NCBI GenBank assembly: GCA_029859555.1
Contig: JAOUCV010000053.1
Coordinates: 1 to 10,202 of the forward strand
Source: Gammaproteobacteria bacterium
GTDB lineage: Bacteria > Pseudomonadota > Gammaproteobacteria > UBA9214
DNA length: 10,202 nt
Direction: 5' to 3'
In this document: piece by piece, positions 1 through 6,694 of the stretch
How positions within the stretch are numbered: the stretch's first letter is position 1
How the letters are laid out: each line of letters begins with the position of its first letter
Notes under the pieces: model-generated
What the model was told of the DNA's origin: nothing
Database searches by the model: none
What the model saw: the letters and a program-made list of their open reading frames with translations, nothing else
Position numbers and translations under genes: made by a program

Positions 1-1358
1 GATTGTTCCCGTAACTGTTTCTGTTCTGCTTCCTTAATGAGGGCGATAAGACGCTGGTAGTCGGGAGACCGTCTTAACAGGGCACGCCCGGCTTCAATTA
101 AATCATCCACTTCCTCTTTCGGCAGGGAAAAACTGGTGGCCATGTTATTGAAGACCAGGCGAACCTTTTCGTCGGCAATACTCTCGAAATCCAGCTTGAT
201 AAAATAGGGGGTGACCTTTTGATCCGGGGTGCTGAGTTCTGTTGCCCAGCGCTGCAGGCTTTCCTCCAGTAACACCATTGATTCAAGATTATAACGTCCA
301 ATCTGTGTTCTTGAGACGGCGCCGAGTACGGCAGCGTTTGAAGGCGATTTATTGCTGCTGTCCATAGGGTCTGCAGCGCGGGTCTGGGCATTTACGACGA
401 TGACGATGATGTATTTCGGCAAACTGGTACCGGCATCCTTGAAGGTACGCATGGCACCACCGGTTGCTTCTATTCGATCATATAATGAGCGCACACCAAG
501 GTTGTCAGTAATGCCACCATCAGCAAGATGAATATAGGGCCGTTTCTTCTTATCCTTGTATGAATCATATGCTTGCAGCTGTGTTCGCAGCCGTTGGTTG
601 TTGAAGGGGTTTTCACGCGCATAGTCTATCCAGTCAGGGTCTTCATACTGACAGTTGTCGTAGTTTTTCAGCGTGACCGGTTTGAAGGCAATCGGGACGG
701 CAGAGGAGGCGGCAACTGCGCGCGCCACGCTGAAGTCGCTGAGGTCGGAGCAAAGCAGGTTGAAGTTTTGCTGGGTGAAAGTGAACCGTTCCCCGATACC
801 CAGATCGGTTGCATTGATCGCCAAAAGGGGACCATCCCGCGCTTGAATATCAGCAAAGGTGCTGCGGTGGAAGATATTTCTGTCGTAGTAGTCGATCGCC
901 AGTTCGGTGCGATTCAGTTTTGTGAAAATCATCCTTACCCAGTTGACCGGATTAAAGAGGCTGCCGATCAGGGTCTTTTGCACGTTGCGGCGCAGAAAGA
1001 CCTCCTCGTAATCTTCGAATATACGGTCACCGTAAAGAGCATAGTAGGCAGCTGTGAAGCTCCCGCCGGACACCGAACTTATAGAGTCGATTTCATCCAG
1101 CAGCCGCTTTTCCTCGCCGTCAAAGAGGAAAGTCGTATCTCGAAGTTCTTTGAGGACCCCGTAAGAAAGGGCGGCCGCACGTGTGCCGCCACCCGAAAAG
1201 GAAACAAAGAACAGCGCATTATCACTAATTTGCCCGCTGCCGCTAATGGCTGTGCTGTTAACCGGCACGACTTCATCGACAGCTGTGTTGCCAACGCGGG
1301 CGGTAGTGGTACAGCCGGCTATAAAGACCAGTAGCAGGAGTGTCAGCAGCGCAGGCAT
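1..1358 (-). CDS. Patatin-like phospholipase, lipoprotein (C-terminus cut by window edge)
   Basis: The reverse strand is open from an ATG at 1358 to the left edge, giving 452 residues without a stop. The N-terminus is a short lipoprotein signal (MPALLTLLLLVFIAGC) with lipobox IAGC and acylated Cys16. Residue +2 is Thr, which favours outer-membrane sorting. The patatin signatures are in order: the oxyanion loop SGGGTR (G56-R60), the nucleophile elbow SSVSGGS with Ser97, and the dyad Asp280 in LADGGITDN. The elbow begins with Ser where GxSxG has Gly, a tolerated variation. Family members are Ser-Asp dyad lipid acyl hydrolases, so this is probably a periplasm-facing phospholipase or esterase; the substrate is unknown. 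The start is fixed by an in-frame TAA two codons upstream, which is the stop of the preceding transporter gene. The gap is 3 bases and no clear ribosome site is seen, so translational coupling is likely. The signal peptide lacks the usual N-terminal positive charges. Confidence 0.93.
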   Translation of the reverse strand, partial: MPALLTLLLLVFIAGCTTTARVGNTAVDEVVPVNSTAISGSGQISDNALFFVSFSGGGTRAAALSYGVLKELRDTTFLFDGEEKRLLDEIDSISSVSGGSFTAAYYALYGDRIFEDYEEVFLRRNVQKTLIGSLFNPVNWVRMIFTKLNRTELAIDYYDRNIFHRSTFADIQARDGPLLAINATDLGIGERFTFTQQNFNLLCSDLSDFSVARAVAASSAVPIAFKPVTLKNYDNCQYEDPDWIDYARENPFNNQRLRTQLQAYDSYKDKKKRPYIHLADGGITDNLGVRSLYDRIEATGGAMRTFKDAGTSLPKYIIVIVVNAQTRAADPMDSSNKSPSNAAVLGAVSRTQIGRYNLESMVLLEESLQRWATELSTPDQKVTPYFIKLDFESIADEKVRLVFNNMATSFSLPKEEVDDLIEAGRALLRRSPDYQRLIALIKEAEQKQLREQ

Positions 1359-1361
1359 TAT

Positions 1362-3515
1362 TTACATGGACAGGCCAAGGACGTTTCTCATAATAGACCA
1401 GCGTGGTTCACCCGGTTGGTATTCTTCGCCGAGTATCCAGTAATTATAGAGCTGATCGATGAAGCCGTTTTTCTCGGTCAATAGCAGCCAGGTATTGATA
1501 TAGCTCACGTAGTCCGAATCACCATCAGGCAGTGCGATCGCGGCCGGCGCCTTGACTGACAGACCATTGGGAATGGCAACCCCGTATTCCGGGTAAAGCA
1601 GTGTCCAGGCCGAGCCGGCCTCTGCCGAGGCAAGCAGTACCGCATTTTCGTATTCGCCCTTGAAAAATGCTCTGTGCGAGTCAACCGGTATGAGCGTTGC
1701 GAGTGGAAAATTGTTTTCGGCAAATTCCATGTAGTGGCGATCCTTTGGTACCAGAATTTCCTGGCCGGGAAGCGCCTGGATGGTTTCCAGTTTGGCGAAA
1801 CTGTCACGCATGTGATCCGGTAGTACAAAGCCGACAGAATGATCGAAGTAGGTGTTCGAGAAGGTAATTTCCTGTGCCCGTGTCGGCGTGATAGCAATAC
1901 CCCCCACGGCCAGGTCAAGTCTGCCTTCGTTGAGTCCGGTAACGATCTCCGGCCAGCTGATGCGCACCAGTTCGAGTGTTACACCAAGGCTTTCTGCCAG
2001 TCGCTGAGCCAGGTCAATGTCATAGCCCACAGCTATACCGGCACTGTTGCGATAGGCAAATGGCAGTCGGTCAGGCATGTAGGCTACTCGCAAGGTGCCG
2101 CGTGCAGTGATTGCACTGAGGCGTCCGCTGGATGCGTCGATTGCGGGTAATGCAGACAGACTTTTAAACTGCTTAACGCGGACAGGTTCGGTAATCAGGG
2201 ATTTTGTTACCAGGGTTTGTTCGCCCGAGTATTCAAAGTTAATGACGTTTGTCAGGACAAATCCCATACCAAGAGAAACGCTGCCCGCGATACCGATACT
2301 GACGGCAACAATCTGAAAAAGTGTCCGGACCCGGAGCCTCCCCATGACGGCAAATGCAACCAGCAGGGATATCACGATGCCGTGCATGGCAGCCAGAGCG
2401 GTCGCAAAACGGGCAGTGACAACACTACCCAGCAGGTATAACTGGAACATGTCGGCCGGCAGAGAAAAGAAGTCCAGCATAAACGGGATGGCAACTGCCA
2501 TGCTGCCAAAGGCCACGAATGCACCAACGCCAACATAGGATGCATAATCCGCAACGCTGATTGGCGAGCCGACATACCAGGCTGAAAACATGATAAAACC
2601 GAGGCCGAGCAAGGTACCGGCACTGGGAAAGCTGTAGGCTGTGGGTACCATGACATCAATGACTGAATCTGTTTCCGGACCCTCAAGGTCATTCTCCTCG
2701 AGCAGACGTTTGCAGCGCTCTGCGATCATCGGCAACACCACCAGCACCGTGCCGGTAGCAAACGCGGTAATCATGGGCACGCGTGACTCGCGCAGGACCT
2801 GGCGATAGGTAAGAGGCGTTGACCAGGCCACAATAGCGGGTAGCGTCCAGAACGTGAGCACAGTCCAGGCGCCGAGGTAGGCCCACAGGTATATTTGCAG
2901 CCGGGATAATTCTTCAACTTTTAGTGTCCCGGCAGCGGCGGCAGAGATGGCAAAGATACCAAAAGGCGCAAGTTTGCCGACAAACGAGGCAATCTTCATC
3001 AACGCATCGCTGAGTGTACCGAGGCTGGTGAGCAAGGTGCCCTTGTCTCTGATCGAGATCAGTGAAACCCCCAGCATGATGCTGAAGACCACCACCGCGG
3101 GTACCACGGCATTGGCCATTGAGTAAAATGGATTCGATGGTATGTAGAGTGTCAGCGGGTCGAACGGTTTGGCGCTTTCCAGCAGGCTGGTGCTAAACAA
3201 TGAGGCCGTCGTCCAGTTGGGATAGGCCAGTGCCAGGAACAGGTTGGATATCTCGGTAATGCCCCAAATCAGCAGAACCAGCAAACCGCCGGCGATGCCT
3301 ATGCGTTTGGCAATGTCCGCATTGAGGCGCCCCAGTCCGCCAATCAGCGAGACGATAATGTAGGGTATTACCGTCATCTGCAGCAGGCGGATATAGGCCT
3401 CGCCAAGGATATCCAGGCCGCTGACAAGTTCACCAAAGAACAATCCGGTGAATATGCCAAGTCCCAGCCCGAGCATGACCCGGTTGAATGCACTTAGTGA
3501 AAGTAGCCAGTTCAT
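1362..3515 (-). CDS. Dicarboxylate/amino acid:cation symporter-like protein fused to a family 3 solute-binding domain
   Basis: This 717-residue protein has two parts. Residues 1-395 look like the glutamate/dicarboxylate:cation symporter family (DAACS, PF00375 type): TM1 near 13-33, an HP1-like segment near 250-268 (FATGTVLVVLP), a TM7-like segment YSFPSAGT at 294-301 and a TM8-like segment at 359-391. Residues 471-697 match extracellular solute-binding protein family 3: LRVAYMPDRLPFAYRN at 475-490, GYDIDLAQRLAESLG at 497-511 and ITPTRAQE at 542-549. The Arg546 position binds the ligand carboxylate in amino-acid-binding relatives. An extra hydrophobic helix at about 398-424, preceded by the basic GRLRVR, would carry the chain to the periplasm. 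The canonical NMDGT motif reads PSAGT, and the TM8 acidic and Asn ligand positions are hydrophobic or small. Transport chemistry, or a sensing role, is therefore uncertain. It is the first gene of an operon with the patatin lipoprotein. The ATG at 3515 follows an in-frame TGA; no strong Shine-Dalgarno is seen. Confidence 0.93.
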   Translation of the reverse strand: MNWLLSLSAFNRVMLGLGLGIFTGLFFGELVSGLDILGEAYIRLLQMTVIPYIIVSLIGGLGRLNADIAKRIGIAGGLLVLLIWGITEISNLFLALAYPNWTTASLFSTSLLESAKPFDPLTLYIPSNPFYSMANAVVPAVVVFSIMLGVSLISIRDKGTLLTSLGTLSDALMKIASFVGKLAPFGIFAISAAAAGTLKVEELSRLQIYLWAYLGAWTVLTFWTLPAIVAWSTPLTYRQVLRESRVPMITAFATGTVLVVLPMIAERCKRLLEENDLEGPETDSVIDVMVPTAYSFPSAGTLLGLGFIMFSAWYVGSPISVADYASYVGVGAFVAFGSMAVAIPFMLDFFSLPADMFQLYLLGSVVTARFATALAAMHGIVISLLVAFAVMGRLRVRTLFQIVAVSIGIAGSVSLGMGFVLTNVINFEYSGEQTLVTKSLITEPVRVKQFKSLSALPAIDASSGRLSAITARGTLRVAYMPDRLPFAYRNSAGIAVGYDIDLAQRLAESLGVTLELVRISWPEIVTGLNEGRLDLAVGGIAITPTRAQEITFSNTYFDHSVGFVLPDHMRDSFAKLETIQALPGQEILVPKDRHYMEFAENNFPLATLIPVDSHRAFFKGEYENAVLLASAEAGSAWTLLYPEYGVAIPNGLSVKAPAAIALPDGDSDYVSYINTWLLLTEKNGFIDQLYNYWILGEEYQPGEPRWSIMRNVLGLSM

Positions 3516-3534
3516 GTTATCGAGAGCAAAAGCT

Positions 3535-3611
3535 GATGCCAGGCTGTTCAGGGGCAGGTAACTGCGTCACCGGTTTTGGCGATAATGCCGGTCGATCCAG
3601 CTGTTGGCATC
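3535..3611. repeat. Nested inverted repeats in the transporter leader
   Basis: Between the two divergent genes, GATGCCA (3535-3541) and TGGCATC (3605-3611) form perfect 7-base inverted arms. Adjacent GCTG (3543-3546) and CAGC (3598-3601) could extend the stem past a bulge. Inside lies a second pair, ACCGG (3569-3573) and CCGGT (3588-3592), with a 14-base loop. This lies just upstream of the transporter start, so it could be an operator or leader structure. The arms are short and could occur by chance. The rest of 3516-3808 shows no convincing promoter pair by eye. Confidence 0.25.
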
Positions 3612-3808
3612 CAGTCATACTCAAGTGACACATACGATTCCCGGTGGTTAAGTCAGTGCGGTCGAAATAATAACACTAATAGATAATGCTCGGCCAAGTG
3701 TAACCGTTTTAATGCGACCAGGTCGAAGTGTCAGGGTTTTTTGGCAGTCTGGAAGATCAGGCCGCTAACGGGCACAATACAGGTGTTTCGATAACCGGCG
3801 AATACGAA

Positions 3809-5149
3809 ATGAGTGAACTTGTGGATCGTGCGCGTGTTTATGCGACGGAAGCGCATCAGCGTATTAATCACCGGCGCAAATATAATAATGAACCCTATCA
3901 TGTTCATTTGAGTGCCGTTGCAAAACTGGTAGCCTCTGTTACCAATGATGACGAGATGGTGGCTGCTGCCTGGTTGCACGATACCGTTGAGGATACCCAG
4001 GCAACACTGGAAGATGTGGAGGCGGAATTCGGTGTGCAGGTTGCCGAACTTGTCGAGGAGTTGACAGATGTCAGCAAGCCGGGTGATGGCAACCGGGTGC
4101 GGCGCAAGCAAATTGACCGCATGCACCTGGCGCAGGCGTCGAAGCGTGCCAAGACTGTCAAGCTGGCCGACCTGATCGATAACTGCAAGGACATTACCCG
4201 CCATGACCCGCGTTTTGCGCAGGTCTATCTCACTGAAATGAACAGCCTGCTGGACGTGCTGCTGGGTGGCGATGAGCAACTCTACAAGCGTGCCGAGAAA
4301 ATTCACGCAAGCAGCGTCGAGAAACTCGGTCTGACCGATGTTTCACAGATTCACGGCTTGTCGCCCGAAAGTCTTGCTGAGCAGTTTCCGGGTGTCACGG
4401 GGCCAAAATTCCGACGCATGTTCATGGAGTTGTTCACGGCGCGAGACATTGCCGAGTCTCTGTACTCGTTCGATCTCGATAGTGATTGCGACACGGCCAG
4501 GAAGGTAATGCAACGCAACCAGCAGGACGTTGCCAGTATTCGTATCAGTGGCACGGTGCAGGGTTATGTACGCTTTGTTGACCTTGCCGGTGATGATTGC
4601 TCAAACAGCATGCGCCACTTTACTGTAGACCAGGTTATTACCGGTGATTCCACGCTGTCTGATGTGGTCCATGTTTTAACGCGCCACGACTACTGCTTTA
4701 TCAGCCTGCTGGGGGAGGTGGTGGGTGTCATCTGTCGTGATGATATCAACAAGCCGATGGTACGCATGTGGTTGTTCGGCCTGATTACCATGATCGAGAT
4801 GCGCGTTGTGCAGATGATTGTGTCGAACTATCCGGATGATTCCTGGCAGTCAGAGATATCGGAAGATCGTCTTGAAAAGGCAAAAAGCATGCAGCAGGAG
4901 CGTTTACGCAGAAACCAGCACTGTTCGCTGATAGACTGCCTGCAATTGTCAGACAAGGCGCGGGTTGCCATTGAACAGCCGCAGATGCTGGAGGCAATGG
5001 GTTTCGATTCCAAGCGTAATGCCAAGCGCGTCATCAAGAGTCTGGAGTCGTTACGTAACAACTTGTCACATGCGCAGGATATTGTAATGCATGACTGGGC
5101 GCAGATTGCGCGTTTGTCGCGGCGCATCGAGGAGTATTCCGGCAGATAG
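3809..5149 (+). CDS. HD-domain (p)ppGpp-hydrolase-like protein with CBS-like region and HEPN-like C-terminus
   Basis: This is a 446-residue soluble protein. Residues 1-175 are a RelA/SpoT/MESH1-type HD domain with all expected metal and catalytic positions: RRK (22-24), EPYHVH with His33, WLHDTVEDT with His57, Asp58, Glu61 and Asp62, and KLADLIDN with Asp121 and Asn125. There is no synthetase, TGS or ACT domain, so hydrolysis of (p)ppGpp or a related nucleotide is the expected activity. Residues about 211-312 resemble a CBS pair (ARDIAESL, GTVQGYV, then LLGEVVGVICRDDI), a class that often binds adenosine nucleotides. Residues 318-446 are helical and contain SLRNNLSHA with R416-N-x-x-x-H421, the HEPN ribonuclease-type motif. 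The start chosen is the ATG at 3809, because MSELVDRARVYATEAH begins where family HD domains begin. A weak GGCGA lies at 3797-3801. An in-frame GTG at 3728 would add 27 unlike residues (473 in total). The gene diverges from the transporter operon and converges on the porin gene. Confidence 0.9.
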   Translation: MSELVDRARVYATEAHQRINHRRKYNNEPYHVHLSAVAKLVASVTNDDEMVAAAWLHDTVEDTQATLEDVEAEFGVQVAELVEELTDVSKPGDGNRVRRKQIDRMHLAQASKRAKTVKLADLIDNCKDITRHDPRFAQVYLTEMNSLLDVLLGGDEQLYKRAEKIHASSVEKLGLTDVSQIHGLSPESLAEQFPGVTGPKFRRMFMELFTARDIAESLYSFDLDSDCDTARKVMQRNQQDVASIRISGTVQGYVRFVDLAGDDCSNSMRHFTVDQVITGDSTLSDVVHVLTRHDYCFISLLGEVVGVICRDDINKPMVRMWLFGLITMIEMRVVQMIVSNYPDDSWQSEISEDRLEKAKSMQQERLRRNQHCSLIDCLQLSDKARVAIEQPQMLEAMGFDSKRNAKRVIKSLESLRNNLSHAQDIVMHDWAQIARLSRRIEEYSGR

Positions 5150-5154
5150 CAGCC

Positions 5155-6498
5155 TCAGTGCAGTGGCAGGGTATAGTTGAGGATAATGCGATAGTCCTGC
5201 TGGTCGGTGGCATCCGGTCCTTGCTGGTTCAGCAAGGCCACACGTGTGCGCAACCAAAGGCCGTCCGCAAAGGTTTTCGGGAAATAATAGTCCGCAGTAA
5301 TATCGAGTTCCTGCTGGTCCGGCGAAGCGTTTCGACCGGAGTCCGGGGTGTCTCCTTCCACGTAGTTGGCGAACACAGACAGGCCGTCCAGTCCGATTTC
5401 AGCAGCATTGTATGAAAGTCCAAGCAGCCAGGCATCTTCACCGGCCCGGTCAAAATCCTTGATAATGATTGAGGCATAGCCTGGATAGCCGCCGAAGGGC
5501 GTCAGTATCCCGTGATCGTCATCTGTAGAGGTGTAGGCCAGGCTGAGGATGGCACTTTTGTAACTGGCGCCGAGCTTCAGGCCGTAAACAGCGGTGCTAA
5601 AGTCGCCAATCAGTTCGTCACCGATGCTTTGCTGCCGCGTGTATTGTCCCGATATGCGCAGGGCGAAATCGTTTTTGAAATCCCAGGCACTGTTGCTCTC
5701 GATGTAGAAAGTATTCATGACATCCCATGCATAGTGATTTACCATGCCGCCGTTGAGTGTTTTGTTAAGCGAGTAACGTGCGCCAACAACGCTCAATCCC
5801 TTTTTGGTGTCGTTTGCACCGGCAATTTCAGACATATATCTGAAGCTGGATGAGTCAATTTTTTTCATTTTCGTGACATGTCCCATGCCATAGCTGAACC
5901 TGTCTCCGTATCTTTTTCCGGTTATGTTGTAGGCCTCAAAGGTGTTCGGGATCATGCGGGTGTCATTTTTACTGAGGTAGGGCAGGTTCAGACCCTGGCG
6001 GTAAAGCCTTGCGTTAATGGATTCATTCAGCCTGATATCCAGGTAGGCTTCACCCAGTACGGTGATTTCCTTCTGTCCGTCACGTAACAGGCGGGTGCCG
6101 TCCTTGTCGCGTGGGCCATAGAGCTTTTGCGAGGTGTAAACAGTCGCGCCGGTTGAAAATGTATCTTTATAAAGAGCGGTTTTGTATTCAAGCGAGCCAC
6201 CCGCAGCCCAGGCAACACGATCCGAAGTGCCATCGCGTTGTTTGTTCAGGTAATAGCTGCGCGGTTTTAGTGTCAGGGTTGCCTTATCCCAGTACAATTC
6301 CTTCAGTTCATTGACGCGTGGTAGCAGCCAGTACTCTGAAGTCTCTGTTCCCAGTGCCGGCTCAAGACTGCCCTGTTCCTCGAGTACCGAGCCGGGAACC
6401 GGTTTTTCATGGGTCTGGTATTCTGCATCGGCCGCCATGCCGCGCCCGGAGCAGGCAGCAGCGGCAATCATCAGGGCAAGGCGCAGTTGTCGAACCAT
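5155..6498 (-). CDS. OprD-family outer membrane porin
   Basis: This 447-residue protein starts with a signal peptide (MVRQLRLALMIAAAACSGRGMA), probably cleaved after the Ala at 22 or 23. The mature part alternates in the manner of a beta barrel. Family hallmarks include RLYRQGLNLPYLSKNDTRMI at 164-183 followed by PNTFEAYNI, the YGMGHVTKMKKID strand near 203-215, and the highly typical FGGYPGYASIIIKDFDRAGE at 335-354 followed by DAWLLGLSYN. OprD relatives are substrate-selective channels for small carboxylates, amino acids or peptides. The substrate here is unknown. The length is normal for the family. The chain ends in YTLPLH rather than the usual terminal aromatic residue recognised by the BAM machinery. 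The start at 6498 is fixed because the next upstream in-frame ATG (6510) runs into TAA after one further codon. No strong ribosome site is seen. The gene is divergent from the AsmA gene and ends 5 bases from the stop of the convergent HD gene. Confidence 0.95.
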   Translation of the reverse strand: MVRQLRLALMIAAAACSGRGMAADAEYQTHEKPVPGSVLEEQGSLEPALGTETSEYWLLPRVNELKELYWDKATLTLKPRSYYLNKQRDGTSDRVAWAAGGSLEYKTALYKDTFSTGATVYTSQKLYGPRDKDGTRLLRDGQKEITVLGEAYLDIRLNESINARLYRQGLNLPYLSKNDTRMIPNTFEAYNITGKRYGDRFSYGMGHVTKMKKIDSSSFRYMSEIAGANDTKKGLSVVGARYSLNKTLNGGMVNHYAWDVMNTFYIESNSAWDFKNDFALRISGQYTRQQSIGDELIGDFSTAVYGLKLGASYKSAILSLAYTSTDDDHGILTPFGGYPGYASIIIKDFDRAGEDAWLLGLSYNAAEIGLDGLSVFANYVEGDTPDSGRNASPDQQELDITADYYFPKTFADGLWLRTRVALLNQQGPDATDQQDYRIILNYTLPLH

Positions 6499-6623
6499 CT
6501 TTTATATCATCAGGGTGAGTGTCGAGCGATCAGGCGCTATTGTCGCATGCACCACGGGCCTGCTCCAAAGATGTGCCCGGTAATAATTGGCAGGTTTGTT
6601 TCTATCTGTTTGGCTGGATTTTA

Positions 6624-6631
6624 TATACAAT
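6624..6631 (+). promoter_or_regulatory. Possible -10 element (TATACAAT) upstream of the AsmA-family gene
   Basis: The 196-base gap between the divergent porin and AsmA genes has an AT-rich core around 6616-6631, including TATACAAT about 65 bases before the AsmA start. No good -35 sequence lies at 16-18 bases upstream, so this is only a candidate. The same AT-rich stretch read on the other strand (TATATAAAAT) could equally serve the porin gene. Confidence 0.2.
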
Positions 6632-6678
6632 CTGCTGCGGCGAAGAGAGTTCCCATGGTAGCCGGAAAATAACTCAAC

Positions 6679-6684
6679 AAAGGA
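6679..6684 (+). promoter_or_regulatory. Shine-Dalgarno AAAGGA of the AsmA-family gene
   Basis: AAAGGA ends 10 bases before the TTG at 6695 and 19 bases before the in-frame ATG at 6704. The spacing favours initiation at TTG, although ATG is the stronger codon. The choice changes the protein by only three residues. Confidence 0.5.
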
Positions 6685-6694
6685 CTATAAATAG

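Noticed and set aside
573..1334. Long plus-strand open frame of 253 codons
   Set aside because: It lies wholly antisense to the patatin gene, whose frame shows clear motifs and a lipobox. The plus-strand product has no recognisable domain.
3682..3687. GATAAT resembling a -10 box upstream of the HD gene
   Set aside because: It is a good -10 match, but nothing resembling a -35 lies 16-18 bases upstream (the region reads GCGGTCGA), so it is not reported as a promoter.
3728..3808. N-terminal extension of the HD protein from a GTG start
   Set aside because: The 27 added residues do not resemble the family start, and MSELVDRAR at 3809 begins where HD hydrolases begin. It is kept only as an alternative start.
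3731..4306. Minus-strand open frame of 191 codons
   Set aside because: It is antisense to the HD domain, where the plus-strand frame carries the complete catalytic motif set. The shadow has no domain or ribosome site.
6555..6579. Inverted repeat CGGGC/GCCCG with a 15-base loop in the porin-AsmA gap
   Set aside because: The stem is only 5 bases with a long loop and no T-run on either side, so it does not qualify as a terminator or convincing operator.
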